DNA of 64,000 nt, from the NCBI GenBank assembly GCA_964542645.1, contig CAZIUG010000015.1, positions 248,001 to 312,000 on the forward strand. Direction: 5' to 3'. Below are positions 11,001-19,860 of this stretch, piece by piece. Made by a program: the position numbers and the translations under genes. Within the stretch, counting starts at the first letter, position 1. Each line of letters starts with the position of its first letter. This DNA comes from Moanibacter sp964542645. Lineage in GTDB: Bacteria; Verrucomicrobiota; Verrucomicrobiia; Opitutales; UBA2987. The notes beneath the pieces are model-generated. The model did no database searches, had not been told where the DNA came from, and saw nothing but the letters and a program-made list of their open reading frames with translations.

Positions 11001-11133
11001 CAACCCAACCTGGGAGGGGATGGCTGTATCCATCATATTTGGACTTCTGTTTTCCACCGTCCTCGTTCTATTTGCCGTCCCGGCCCTATACGCCTTACTC
11101 TTTCGGATTAGATTTAGCGACCAACAAATCTAA
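8053..11133 (+). CDS. RND-family efflux permease (AcrB/MMPL-like inner-membrane pump)
   Basis: A protein of about 1026 residues, the normal size of AcrB-type pumps. It has one N-terminal membrane helix (residues about 15-33), a large periplasmic porter loop, a helix cluster (about 330-480), a second periplasmic loop and a final helix cluster (about 870-1020). The proton-relay helix 4 carries GIMVDN, where AcrB has two Asp; the Asp-Asn form occurs in other RND clades. TM10 carries the matching GIVVNN. Such pumps export lipophilic compounds across the envelope using the proton gradient, usually with a periplasmic adaptor and TolC-type channel; neither gene is adjacent. A TTG at 8050 precedes the ATG at 8053 and I prefer the ATG. 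The divergent arrangement with the PKS suggests it may export the PKS product (inference). Confidence 0.93.
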   Translation: MRITKTALKETRLTWTLVVFIILGGVVAFFSLPRFEDPRIPFRYALLTTIYPGASVERIESLVTTRIEEAMHEIPEVEFVNSISRNNACAILIKLKDRYDNLQPIWDRIRRKTEQIQSDLPEGVRGPFLNDQYGEVFGIILTVSGKNASADEIRRAADQLRRRLLRLDEVSKVIRLGEQEEVVFVEYDDADLADFGLSARHLKTYLTAQNIIAPGGSIRQESFRIPVEPVSDLQSVEEIENLTVTLPDDEDVYSLGELLDIFKGSHQPPVSLLRSSGSPGIGLGISLTEGGNVIKLGKQVRELVSAFAKEIGDRVQFEFVAFEPERVTTRVNRFFFNLGQSLLIVMFILMGFLGFRTGSVIASMMPLVILATLMVMLGLNVTINLVALAAFIVVLGIMVDNHIVISERILSLREEGQDPVTAAISATDQLYGPLITATVTAIVGFLPIYLAESTSGEYVTPLFQVIGLALICSTFFSFTITPTLSVHTFKLHQTREGPPRERRWLSFYRSLLNSTLRRPLFIVVLVLFAFLGAIYSFRFFVPKIFFPPSDRPIFTLELEFPSGTVIERTAEAAAGIDNFVQKYLRNRSDSDPSIRNWVSLVGRNAPRYVLNHRTREYSPEYAFFIFNVETTKVIPFFREKLEGFSRREFPEAQIRVRSIESGPAIGYPIRIHVSGQDTEELIAVAAEVKEFLGKVPGVYNIGDDWGQPVKKLLVEVDDEAAGSSGVTNGEVALALQSLLTGIPASSLRTEDHVIPIFVKSLVRGKDEIQRIKTVNVHSELTGKSVPLGEIAYIREVHGPANIMRRNFERTITVQSDLNSDFHLKSVDDSIQEFIRKNWNRWGNKINVRLGGESSESKKANRSILVNLPWAGFLILLLLIRQTRSFRRTLIILSTIPMGFIGVVFGLLATGVEFGFTTLVGMVSLIGIVVNNAIILMDRIRCNIDEGTLSEKECILEAALNRVRPILLTSLTTIGGILPLYLRGNPTWEGMAVSIIFGLLFSTVLVLFAVPALYALLFRIRFSDQQI

Positions 11134-11288
11134 GTAATCCTCTGTAGACATCCCGACTCTTAACCAACCATTGTCGTGCTAACCTTTATGTGAATCTCAC
11201 AATTCCTGCATCCATCTGTTTTCGGACTTCTCGTCACGGTCATATCCTTCGGGTCAGACTCCCTTAATCGTTACAGGAACACTCCCAA

Positions 11289-12842
11289 TCAAAAGCCCAG
11301 ACTCAGTCCCAAATGCCTCCTGCTGTACCCTGTCCCTTCTGGACGCACCCCAGCTAGGCCATCACGCCAATCTTCAACCAAAAACCTTCTCTCAAATTCC
11401 ACAAGGTTTCGGGCGTAGAGTTCTAGAAGATCCATCACCACGCCTGGTTCCGCAAACGAGAACTTGAGGCTATTGTGCCCGAGTCCAACAAGCTCCTCCC
11501 AGGTAAGATCGAAATTGGATACTGCGGTGTAGTACTCATCGGTCATATTTGAATCAAACATCCCACGATCGTCAGTTGATAGGGAGCAAGGGATGCCATG
11601 CCTCAGGTAAATGGGGAAAGGGTGCTCTCGCAAATGCTCAACATATTCCAGCATGTGATTACTTATAAGGTTGATCTCAAGCATGAATTTACCAAACCGC
11701 ATGAGCTGCATAGTTTGGGCATCATGTATCAAATTAATGCCATGTCCAATTCGGGTCGCTCCTAATCTCAAAGTATCAAAAATATGTGATGAGGGTTCGT
11801 CTTGTTCGCCAGCATGTATAGATATTCCGATTCCTGAGAATCTTCTCAAAGCGTCATCAAAGGCCTTTGTGAAACGAGCCGGATATCCCTTTTGATTGTC
11901 TTCTCGACCTGCCATATTGATTCCCCTCCAAAGATCATCATTCTGACTGATAAACTCGAAGGCTCGGATAATCTGTTGAGGCGCAGTTTTACCAAACCGC
12001 AAAATGGTAACCAGGAATCGAATTGTCACTCCGGTCTCCCTTGCATCCAATCTACTGATCCGTTCCTTATAGATCTCAGTTACTGCTGAAGATGAGAGCG
12101 GTTCCCCTTCTTGATTATGAAACCCCTTCCAGCCTACTTGAGGCTCTAAATAGATCAGACCTTCTGCTCCAAAACGCCTCATATTCACAACCAAAAGTTC
12201 CGCCATCAAATAAGGATTCCTGAATAAATCGTTGATCCGACTCCAATGATTCTCGAAAAACTCATTGCGCCCCTCCCCAGGCCGATCCAGAATCAGAGAC
12301 GCTTCCCATTCTTTCCTCTCACTAGTTGTCAGCTTATCAATAGGCTTGAACTCCCCTTGATGGCATTGGGAAAGAGCCCCCCATGTCCATTCATTGATAT
12401 TAACCCAGTAAAGAGATCGATCGTAACCATTCCGCCCCCAATTCGAATCTCCATCTTCGCCACAGTTATCAATACGGTAGCGAGAAAAATAGCGGATTCC
12501 TCCATTCAGTTCAGGGTTAGTTGCGACTCGATACCAATCTTCGGTAAATATGGAACCGCCGTGATGGTGGTGCAAGTCACCTCCCTTGGGCACGGAATAC
12601 AGGAAGCGATAAAGCTCTTCTGGCGAAGCTTCCCGTTTAATTCTATCAAAAACATCTTCGAACCAGCCAATTTCTATTGATTCCGTCGATCCATCAAAGT
12701 GGGACCGATGCGCGGCTGTCACCTCCCATATCAGCCCTAAATATCCGCTTATCAAATATACCCAAAGCCACTTTGACCAAAAACAATATTGAATCCGAGG
12801 GACTCCAACGCTTCTTCTCTTGCAGTAATTTTCCTCAAGCAT
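11289..12842 (-). CDS. Adenosine deaminase family metallohydrolase (exported)
   Basis: 517 residues. The adenosine/AMP deaminase signature is clear: a metal-binding His cluster GDLHHHHGGS (His 91-94), the catalytic HAGE, the metal His in RIGHGINL, and the STDD motif near the C terminus that holds the catalytic Asp. The protein is longer than cytoplasmic ADA (about 340) and starts with a hydrophobic segment (about residues 27-42) that looks like a signal peptide or anchor, as in the secreted ADGF/CECR1-like branch. Expected reaction: adenosine to inosine plus ammonia, probably outside the cytoplasm. It lies near a NUP-family nucleoside protein and an adenine deaminase, supporting a purine scavenging role. 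It is convergent with the RND gene. Substrate (adenosine versus related nucleosides) is inferred from family. Confidence 0.88.
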   Translation of the reverse strand: MLEENYCKRRSVGVPRIQYCFWSKWLWVYLISGYLGLIWEVTAAHRSHFDGSTESIEIGWFEDVFDRIKREASPEELYRFLYSVPKGGDLHHHHGGSIFTEDWYRVATNPELNGGIRYFSRYRIDNCGEDGDSNWGRNGYDRSLYWVNINEWTWGALSQCHQGEFKPIDKLTTSERKEWEASLILDRPGEGRNEFFENHWSRINDLFRNPYLMAELLVVNMRRFGAEGLIYLEPQVGWKGFHNQEGEPLSSSAVTEIYKERISRLDARETGVTIRFLVTILRFGKTAPQQIIRAFEFISQNDDLWRGINMAGREDNQKGYPARFTKAFDDALRRFSGIGISIHAGEQDEPSSHIFDTLRLGATRIGHGINLIHDAQTMQLMRFGKFMLEINLISNHMLEYVEHLREHPFPIYLRHGIPCSLSTDDRGMFDSNMTDEYYTAVSNFDLTWEELVGLGHNSLKFSFAEPGVVMDLLELYARNLVEFERRFLVEDWRDGLAGVRPEGTGYSRRHLGLSLGF

Positions 12843-12975
12843 TTCTTTAATTCAGGTTTTCTCTGATTCGAATTTCTAAGTCAACTATCCCGCTCAATTA
12901 AGAGCGTTCTAACCAAATCAGACTGAATTTAGATAGAAAGTTTATTGCTAATTAATCTTAAATCCCCTCAGACCC

Positions 12976-13731
12976 ATGATTATTTACGATTTTGACGGTG
13001 TAATGATCGATTCGCTGAGCGAAGTCCTCATCACTGCTTACAACGCGGCTTCAGGCAACCTTGTAACTCGCCCCCAGGATCTGCCGGAAGGATTTGAAAA
13101 TCTCTTTCGAAAAAACCGCTTCCATGTTCAACCGGCAGACGACTTCCCCATTTTTGCACAATGGTGTATCGACTGCTCGAGTAGAGGCATAGACCCACTT
13201 CTATCCCCGGATGAATACAAGGAACTTATCCATACCAACGACGAACCTCCAAATGAGAGACGCTGTCGTTTCTTTGCCACCCGCAAGAGGTTCATCGACA
13301 AAGATCGTAACTCTTGGCTCAACCTCAATTACCCTATGCAGCCACTCTGGAAACGACTTCAGAAGGCTGGAGGAGAAACAATTGTGATTCTAACAAACAA
13401 GAACAAATCGGCAGTCGTAGAATTATGCGGAAACTACAACCTTGGAATCGATCCTGCTAAGATTTATTCCGCTGAAAGCGGTGCTACAAAAACCGAGAAC
13501 TTGAGGGCAATCAGAGGTCGATTTGATCAGTCTCACTACTACTTTGTCGATGATTCTCTTCAGAATCTCCTGCAGCTCAAAGGTAAATTCGAGATAAATA
13601 ACGATATCACCTTCCTTCTCGCTGTCTGGGGCTATGTAGGCCCTCATGACGAAACAATGGCTCGGGTAAATAATATTCAAAGCTATACACAGGAGAAGTT
13701 TATTTCGTTTATCGAAAGCCTAGAGGCTTAG
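12976..13731 (+). CDS. HAD-superfamily phosphatase-like hydrolase
   Basis: 251 residues starting directly with the HAD motif I, YDFDGVMIDS (nucleophile Asp 5). Motif II is ILTNK, the motif III Lys is probably in SGATKTEN, and motif IV is YYFVDDS. The cap region (about residues 20-110) is not a standard GmhB or Gph cap that I can name. HAD enzymes of this size usually dephosphorylate small metabolites. The gene is tail-to-tail with the RfaE2 gene, 22 bases apart, so a heptose-phosphate role is imaginable, but it does not look like GmhB. Substrate unknown. Confidence 0.82.
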   Translation: MIIYDFDGVMIDSLSEVLITAYNAASGNLVTRPQDLPEGFENLFRKNRFHVQPADDFPIFAQWCIDCSSRGIDPLLSPDEYKELIHTNDEPPNERRCRFFATRKRFIDKDRNSWLNLNYPMQPLWKRLQKAGGETIVILTNKNKSAVVELCGNYNLGIDPAKIYSAESGATKTENLRAIRGRFDQSHYYFVDDSLQNLLQLKGKFEINNDITFLLAVWGYVGPHDETMARVNNIQSYTQEKFISFIESLEA

Positions 13732-13753
13732 TAGCAGAACGAACCGAACAAGA

Positions 13754-14242
13754 CTACGCCATTTTTTGAATTCTCTCAATGATCTTAGTGGTTGATTGAT
13801 CCTCCGTCAATTTTGCTAAAACAACCTTTCCCCCGCTCTTTTCGACTATTTCCCGTCCGCTTACGTAGTGCATCCAATCTTGGCCCTTTACCAGAACATC
13901 TGGCACCAGGTCACCGATTAACTTACAGGGTTCGTCCTGGTCAAAAATTACTACGAAATCTACCGCTACTAATCCCGACAACATTAACGCTCTGTTCATC
14001 TCTGAAACTATCGGACGCCCGACCCCTTTATTCCGCCTTACGGATGCATCACTATTTAGGCCTACCATGAGGCAGTCCCCTTGTTCGCGCGCGAAGGTTA
14101 GATATCTAAGATGCCCTAGATGCAGAACATCGAAACATCCATTTGTAAAAACTACCACCTTCCCTTCTTCTCTCAGACGGGTCCGTTCCCTCCTCACCTC
14201 ATCCCAGCTGAGAATCTTAGAATTATAGTCGAAAGCAGACAT
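13754..14242 (-). CDS. rfaE2: D-glycero-beta-D-manno-heptose 1-phosphate adenylyltransferase
   Basis: 162 residues, a stand-alone nucleotidyltransferase domain. The cytidylyltransferase fold signature TNGCFDVLHLGH (residues about 32-43) is present, followed by the family pattern GLNSDASVRRNKG and the C-terminal DVLVKGQDW. In E. coli this activity is the C-terminal half of HldE; here it is separate, as in many bacteria (RfaE2). It transfers AMP to heptose 1-phosphate to give ADP-heptose for the lipopolysaccharide inner core, in the cytoplasm. It implies an LPS-bearing outer membrane. The partner kinase RfaE1 is not in the window. The ATG at 14242 is the natural start. Confidence 0.93.
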   Translation of the reverse strand: MSAFDYNSKILSWDEVRRERTRLREEGKVVVFTNGCFDVLHLGHLRYLTFAREQGDCLMVGLNSDASVRRNKGVGRPIVSEMNRALMLSGLVAVDFVVIFDQDEPCKLIGDLVPDVLVKGQDWMHYVSGREIVEKSGGKVVLAKLTEDQSTTKIIERIQKMA

Positions 14243-14584
14243 GAGGGAACAACCAAGTTTAAAATTTCAGTGTTAAAAGTCGCATCAGTGTACCCTAGCT
14301 AAGAGAATTGACGCCAAACCCATTACTCCATGTCAACTTCCGATTTAGCTCACTAACTCATAACACCTCAAATTGGACATTCGATGCTGCTTCTTATGCT
14401 ATCTTAAAGGATTACCCGCACTTTGTTATTGGCTACCCGTGGCAATTTTCATCGATTGATTATTTCCTTCCTGTCTTGACGATGATTGAACAATGTGCAC
14501 TCGAATAATTAAATTCGATTTCAGTTAAACGACCTTTATTTATCATAACATAAGGTGCAGAAAAGTAATCGAACCCACCAAGTT
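14243..14584. other. Intergenic region upstream of rfaE2 and the nucleoside protein gene
   Basis: About 340 AT-rich bases between divergent starts. One chance ORF of 66 codons (14308-14508) shows no family pattern. No hairpin or operator stands out; promoters for both genes are expected here. Confidence 0.4.
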
Positions 14585-15640
14585 ATGAGAATTAAGATTC
14601 ACATCCCATTATTATTATCCGTTCTATCGATCTTCTCGTTCCGAACAACTTTGTCTAGTTCAGATCCTATCCCGATTAAAGTTGTTGTCGTAACTCTTTA
14701 TGAGATAGGCGAGCACAAGGGCGATGTACCTGGAGAATACCAATTTTGGGTCGAACGAGAGCATCTTGAAAAAATCCACGATTTCCCCTTTGGCCCGCAT
14801 GATCTTCGTACAAACGACAGGGGCTTAATGGGCATCTGTACTGGACCTGGCGTAACAAATTCAGCAATGGTTATCACTGCTTTGGGAATGGATTCTCGAT
14901 TCGATCTTAGAAAGTCCTATTGGATCATCTCAGGTATTGCCGGCGTCGATCCAGCCGATGGATCAATCGGTTCGGCAGCGTGGGCAAACTGGGTCATTGA
15001 AGGCGATCTATCCAAGGCAATCGATTCTAGGGAAGCTCCTGAGGACTGGCCCTATGGGATCTTTCCCACCAACAGCAAACGCCCCAACCAGATTGGCCAA
15101 GGCTTCTCCTATAAAAACATGGCATTCCAACTTAACCCTTCCCTTGTCAATTGGGCTTATGAATTATCCAAAACCGTAAAGTTGATGGACCATCCTGAAG
15201 TCGTCGAATTCAGGAAGCTTTACAAGGGAATTCCCAACGCACAAAAGCCTCCTTTTGTCATGAAAGGAGACAGTTTGGGATCGAATACTTACTGGCATGG
15301 AACCATCCTTAACAAGTGGGCTAATGACTGGACTCGCCTATACACAAATGGCAAAGGAAACTTTGTGATGACTAATATGGAAGACAATGGTATCGTACGT
15401 GCACTCCATCGCCTTACGAAAGTTGGGAAGGTCGACTTTGAACGAGTTCTCGTACTTCGTTCGGGCAGCAACTATTCAGCTCAACCTCCCGATGAAACGG
15501 CGGAATGGAGTCTTACCGCTCCCTACCCAGCGAAAGGTATCACCGCCAAGGAATCGTGCTATCGTGTCGCCCGTCCGGTCGTCCATGCATTAATTGAAGG
15601 CTGGGAAGATTATAAAGAGACCACCCCTGGTCATGAGTAA
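14585..15640 (+). CDS. NUP-family purine nucleoside permease/phosphorylase-like protein (exported)
   Basis: The protein matches the NUP family (purine nucleoside permease, PF06516), known from the yeast Candida NUP and from bacteria, with a purine nucleoside phosphorylase-like fold. Recognisable stretches are the N-terminal strand PIKVVVVTLYEIGEHKGD, the conserved CTGPGVTNSA and GIAGVDPADGSIGSAAWA, and MTNMEDNGIVRALH near the C terminus. A GTG at 14555 gives a longer frame, but the ATG at 14585 starts exactly at a good signal peptide (MRIKIHIPLLLSVLSIFSF, 351-residue protein), so I use it. An exported location suggests nucleoside binding or phosphorolysis in the periplasm rather than membrane permeation, since the mature part has no membrane helices. 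It is next to an adenine deaminase gene on the same strand. Confidence 0.88.
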   Translation: MRIKIHIPLLLSVLSIFSFRTTLSSSDPIPIKVVVVTLYEIGEHKGDVPGEYQFWVEREHLEKIHDFPFGPHDLRTNDRGLMGICTGPGVTNSAMVITALGMDSRFDLRKSYWIISGIAGVDPADGSIGSAAWANWVIEGDLSKAIDSREAPEDWPYGIFPTNSKRPNQIGQGFSYKNMAFQLNPSLVNWAYELSKTVKLMDHPEVVEFRKLYKGIPNAQKPPFVMKGDSLGSNTYWHGTILNKWANDWTRLYTNGKGNFVMTNMEDNGIVRALHRLTKVGKVDFERVLVLRSGSNYSAQPPDETAEWSLTAPYPAKGITAKESCYRVARPVVHALIEGWEDYKETTPGHE

Positions 15641-15806
15641 TCCTTAAAGCAATCGCAACTCTTCAGTTAAAATGAGACTTTCTTGGAAGTTTCTCGTTCT
15701 GAGGTTCCAATTGGATCTTACTCTTCACGATATCATCTAATATCGGTTCGAAATTCAGAATCCAAAAATCTCAATTCAATTCGATTTGACTGAACCTTCT
15801 TGAGAA

Positions 15807-17696
15807 ATGAAAGTGATCCTTGCTCTCCTTGCTCTCCTTGCTCTCCTGAATTCTTATCACGCATTAGGGGAAGAGAAAAAATTCGAATTCAATGAGGAGA
15901 TTAAAATCCGGCAAGAGCTTATGCTGGTTGCATTGGGCAAAAGTAGGGCGGACCTTATACTTAGCGGGGTAACGCTTCTGAACGTTCACACTCTGACCTG
16001 GAATGAAAACTGGGACATAGTTATAAAAGGGAATCGGATTGCTTGGATAGGTCCTCGCGGAAAATGGAATGGGACCTCCAATCAAACTGTTGAAGCGGTC
16101 GGTTATTATGCTGTTCCCGGATTCGGGGAGTCTCACAAACATATCGAAAGTTCCCACCTCACACCCGAATTCGAAGCTGCCCTTGTAATCCCATTTGGCA
16201 ATACTTGGACGATCGAAGGGTCTCACGAATTTTCCAATGTTTCCGGCGTGCACAATGTCGAATTCTGGCTGACCCCAAGGGAATACGATAGTCCTCTAAA
16301 GATTTTTTTGGAAATGGGATCCGCAACTCCCCCTACTCCTTACGAATCGGGTGGCGGCTATTACGGGTATGGGGAAATTCGACAAGCTATGTCCCAGGAC
16401 CAGCAAGTTGTCGGCCTCGGAGAAGTTATGGACTGGCCTCGACTATGGAATCGGCAACTTCCAGGCTATGAACGGCTCTGGCAGGTAATCCAAGCAACAA
16501 TGGACTCAAGAGGGGTCATCGAAGGTCACGGGGCTGGGCTAACGGAACTGGGTGAGATCAATGCATTTGCCGCCTCCGGTCTTGAAAGCGATCATGAAGT
16601 ACGATTGGCGGAAGAAGCATGGAACAAAGTTAATCGCGGCATTTTTCTGCAGATTCGCTACGATGTGATCCAGTCGATCGTAAAACACTTCCTCGAGAAA
16701 GGAATCCAAGATTGGTCCCATCTATCCATTACGACTGATGATCGTGACGTTTCCACATCACTCAAACTAGGAACATCAAACTATAATTTGAAACTTGCTC
16801 TAGATGCTGGAGTCCCGATGGAAGCGGCATACGCTATGGTCTCTCTTTACCCGGCGAAACACGCGGGAGTCGACCATCTTGTTGGTTCGATAACACCCGG
16901 ACGTTACGCCGACATTGTCCTGCTTAAAAATCCTCATGAAGTCGAGATCTCAAAGGTTTATGCCGACGGCAAACTAGCTGCAGAAAATGGCCGATACCTG
17001 CTCCAATTACCTGAAATTGAATGGCCTTCCTGGGCTCGGAACACAATCAACTTTGGACACAGATACACCGCTAATGATTTTATTATTAAAGCACCTTATG
17101 GGCAGAAGGAGGTCAAAGCCGCGGTTTTAAAACCCTTTCATTTCAAGCAGGATTTCTTGATAGAAACGCTCAAAGTTAAAAAAGGGATGGTTCTTTCAGA
17201 CGCAGCAAAGGGTATAACTAAACTCGCCCTCATCGATCGCTACTCCGGAGAGGGAGGTATCTCAAAGATGTTTTGGAAAGAGGTCGGACCCATTACGCCT
17301 GCTTCTGCCCTCGCCTGCTCCGTCGCCCACGATCTTCACAACGTATGGGTAATTGGAAACGATGACACTGCAATGGCACTAGCAGCCAATGCCTTAGCTG
17401 ATCTACAAGGAGGTTGGGTCTTGGTTAAGAACGGAACCATTGTTGCTTCCGTCCAATTCGAAATTGGCGGTCTTATGAGTGCCCGTCCTCCTCACGAAGT
17501 CGCTAAAGATCTCAACACTCTATATGCAGAAGCTGATAAAATGGAGTGGATCGGTCACCCGGGCCTTCCACGCCGAATGATCTTTGCCTTTCTTACTTGC
17601 ACTCCATGGAAATGGGTCCTGGTAGCTCCTTCCTCTCATGCCCCACAGGGACTCGTGAACGTAACAAATGGCAAAACCCACCCCGTAGTGTGGTAG
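15807..17696 (+). CDS. Adenine deaminase-like amidohydrolase (exported)
   Basis: 629 residues, close to adenine deaminase (AdeC, about 570-590) plus a signal peptide. Family features: the N-terminal beta domain with GVTLLNVHT, the metal motif PGFGESHKHIESS (classical form PGFIDxHxHIESS), EGSHEFSNVSG corresponding to the second His pair, GEVMDWP, EGHGAGL and the metal Asp in ITTDDRD, then the C-terminal adenine deaminase domain. The first His-x-His is kept (His-Lys-His) but the usual Asp before it is Glu-Ser. Expected reaction: adenine to hypoxanthine plus ammonia. The N terminus is a Leu/Ala-rich signal sequence, which is unusual for a normally cytoplasmic enzyme and fits the exported neighbours. 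A related amidohydrolase substrate cannot be excluded. Confidence 0.85.
   Translation: MKVILALLALLALLNSYHALGEEKKFEFNEEIKIRQELMLVALGKSRADLILSGVTLLNVHTLTWNENWDIVIKGNRIAWIGPRGKWNGTSNQTVEAVGYYAVPGFGESHKHIESSHLTPEFEAALVIPFGNTWTIEGSHEFSNVSGVHNVEFWLTPREYDSPLKIFLEMGSATPPTPYESGGGYYGYGEIRQAMSQDQQVVGLGEVMDWPRLWNRQLPGYERLWQVIQATMDSRGVIEGHGAGLTELGEINAFAASGLESDHEVRLAEEAWNKVNRGIFLQIRYDVIQSIVKHFLEKGIQDWSHLSITTDDRDVSTSLKLGTSNYNLKLALDAGVPMEAAYAMVSLYPAKHAGVDHLVGSITPGRYADIVLLKNPHEVEISKVYADGKLAAENGRYLLQLPEIEWPSWARNTINFGHRYTANDFIIKAPYGQKEVKAAVLKPFHFKQDFLIETLKVKKGMVLSDAAKGITKLALIDRYSGEGGISKMFWKEVGPITPASALACSVAHDLHNVWVIGNDDTAMALAANALADLQGGWVLVKNGTIVASVQFEIGGLMSARPPHEVAKDLNTLYAEADKMEWIGHPGLPRRMIFAFLTCTPWKWVLVAPSSHAPQGLVNVTNGKTHPVVW
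15819..15845 (+). repeat. Three 9-bp direct repeats inside the signal peptide
   Basis: The unit cttgctctc occurs three times in direct, in-frame order and encodes the Leu-Ala-Leu core of the adenine deaminase signal peptide. Changes in copy number would keep the frame and only alter the length of the hydrophobic core. Confidence 0.85.
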
Positions 17697-17845
17697 CCAA
17701 GAGATCAACTCTAGCTTCGTAAAAAATTAAGAAACAGCAATAACTGGAACCAAATCTATTTTAAAATACTCCTGTCCGACAGAAGCGCAGAAAAAAGACA
17801 GGCAGGCACTACTAGGAAACCGAAAAGTTTTGTCTCGCCGGGGGC

Positions 17846-19789
17846 TTAAGAGGGTTTGTAATTAAAAATCTCTATAGGATCAAACTTACCGTCGATCGGA
17901 AAGGCAAGTAACTGACTGTAAAAGAAGAGTTCCGCCTCGTGTGCTCGTATTATGCTCTCAGCCCTTCTGAATCCGTGCTGTTCTTGCGCAAAGGGAACAT
18001 AGGCTACAGGCACACCTTTTTCTTTTAATGCCTTAACCATCGACTCGGTCTGGCTTGCCGGCACAACCTCATCCTCTAGACCCTGAAAAAAGATGATAGG
18101 AGCCGAGAGCGTTTGAAGACTGTTGATTGGTGAACGATCAAAATAGTTATCTCGAGATTCAGAAAGGGGCCCAATCAATCTGTCAAGATAGCGTGCCTCA
18201 AACTTGTGTGTATCCTTAGCTAAATCTAAAAGATCGCTTACTCCATAATAGCTAGCACCTGCCTTGAATAAGTCATGAAAAGCAATTGCAGACAAAGCCG
18301 TGAATCCACCAGCACTCCCACCTCGAATTATGAGTTTATCTTCATCAACTAACCCATTATCAACTAGAAACTGAGCACCCATAACACAATCCATAACATC
18401 TGCGATCCCCCAATTTCTATTGAGAAGATTTCGGAATTCTCTACCAAATCCACTACTTCCTCGGTAGTTGATGTCAAAGACTGCAAATCCACGACTTGTC
18501 CAAAACTGGATCTTCATAGAAAACACTGAATCAGTCGCCGAAGTAGGACCACCGTGGATCTTGACAAGTAAAGGCGGTCGGGTTCCTGGAGGACCAGTAA
18601 ATCGATCGTTAGTGGGAGGGTAAAAATTTCCGTTAACAACATGACCATCGCCTGAAGGAAATTCCAAGGACTCCGGCAAGGACGTATACCCTTTCACTGC
18701 ACTACTGGGCATAGAGCGCCTTAAGACTAAAAATTTCTTGGACAACAGATCTAATTCTATCAGCGAAAGAGGATTCTCCGGGGATCCTGCCAAGCAATAA
18801 ACCCTTTCGCCAAGCACTTGAATGCAATCGAAGTACGTAAAGGGGAGGTCAAATTCTTCAAGACGTCGATCTGTCTTGTTAATCTTCCCAAGAAACCAGG
18901 TCCCCCCAACGGTGTAAGAACAAACAATAGAACCGGAGTCGAGAAGACCGTAGTTCATTAGACCAAGCAACCACTGAGGTCTTCCGAACTCAGCGTCACG
19001 GTTGTAAACTCTCTCGATAACACCATCCGCCCACTGGTACAAATTCCACCAGTTTGATCGATCTGAGACAAAATACAGTACCCCATCCTCTGACCACAAA
19101 GGTTGCTGAACTGACTCCCCATCCCCTCCTGCAACCTTGATCCTACCTTTAGGATAACCAGCATCATCTAAGTGCGCAACCCAAAGCTCAGCCCCATCCC
19201 AAGGCATGTTCGGATGGGACCAACTTATCCAGGCTAAATAAGCCCCATCAGGACTAAGTCGGGGAGCAGAATAAAAATCGCACCCGGATATCAAAACCAC
19301 ATCTTCGGCACTAAGTGAATATCCGATCCCGACAATCTCATTGTCCACCTGACCACTATTACTACAATGATTTTCTCGTACCCCGATCAGTCGATTTCTC
19401 CTCACATCGGATACGTAATCGGCATAACGAAATCCGTCTCCCTTTGTAATAGGCCTAGAGTCACAATGTAACTGTCCAACGTAAATTCTCTGGTCAGAGA
19501 AATTTGAAAAATATACAGTCCCTTGGTTCACCAAAAATGCACCACCCCCGTACTCATGAACCCTACTTCTGGCGCTGTAAGGCTGCTGCAAGATTTCTTT
19601 TATCTCGCCATCGGGAGTTCGTCTTAAAATTACACATCGCCCTCTCTCCTCGGGCCGACTTTCAATCCAATAAAGACATTCTCCATCTGTCCTTAAATCT
19701 CCAAATTCTATACTATCCTCAACTAAGTGATGAGAAGAAATAGGAGAGTTCCAAGAACCATAAGGAGCAATCATTGGTTTAGTTTTCAT
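17846..19789 (-). CDS. S9-family serine peptidase (acylaminoacyl/dipeptidyl peptidase-like)
   Basis: 647 residues with an N-terminal beta-propeller (about 1-380) and a C-terminal alpha/beta-hydrolase. The triad is visible: nucleophile Ser 492 in GGSAGG, Asp 573 in GLEDEVVP and His 605 in EQHGF. The oxyanion-side motif IHGGPTS and the loop NYRGSSGFGREF are typical of the S9C (acylaminoacyl peptidase) branch. No signal peptide is seen (the N terminus is polar), so it is probably cytoplasmic and cleaves short or N-acylated peptides. It is convergent with the adenine deaminase gene and not clearly part of an operon. Confidence 0.92.
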   Translation of the reverse strand: MKTKPMIAPYGSWNSPISSHHLVEDSIEFGDLRTDGECLYWIESRPEERGRCVILRRTPDGEIKEILQQPYSARSRVHEYGGGAFLVNQGTVYFSNFSDQRIYVGQLHCDSRPITKGDGFRYADYVSDVRRNRLIGVRENHCSNSGQVDNEIVGIGYSLSAEDVVLISGCDFYSAPRLSPDGAYLAWISWSHPNMPWDGAELWVAHLDDAGYPKGRIKVAGGDGESVQQPLWSEDGVLYFVSDRSNWWNLYQWADGVIERVYNRDAEFGRPQWLLGLMNYGLLDSGSIVCSYTVGGTWFLGKINKTDRRLEEFDLPFTYFDCIQVLGERVYCLAGSPENPLSLIELDLLSKKFLVLRRSMPSSAVKGYTSLPESLEFPSGDGHVVNGNFYPPTNDRFTGPPGTRPPLLVKIHGGPTSATDSVFSMKIQFWTSRGFAVFDINYRGSSGFGREFRNLLNRNWGIADVMDCVMGAQFLVDNGLVDEDKLIIRGGSAGGFTALSAIAFHDLFKAGASYYGVSDLLDLAKDTHKFEARYLDRLIGPLSESRDNYFDRSPINSLQTLSAPIIFFQGLEDEVVPASQTESMVKALKEKGVPVAYVPFAQEQHGFRRAESIIRAHEAELFFYSQLLAFPIDGKFDPIEIFNYKPS

Positions 19790-19860
19790 CTATAAAAACA
19801 AAAGGTCCAACGTCCACGCCAAACCCTCCCGTCAGAGCAACAAAGAAGACAACCCGCAAG

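Noticed and set aside
12246..12680. 144-codon plus-strand frame inside the adenosine deaminase gene
   Set aside because: Antisense of a well-supported enzyme.
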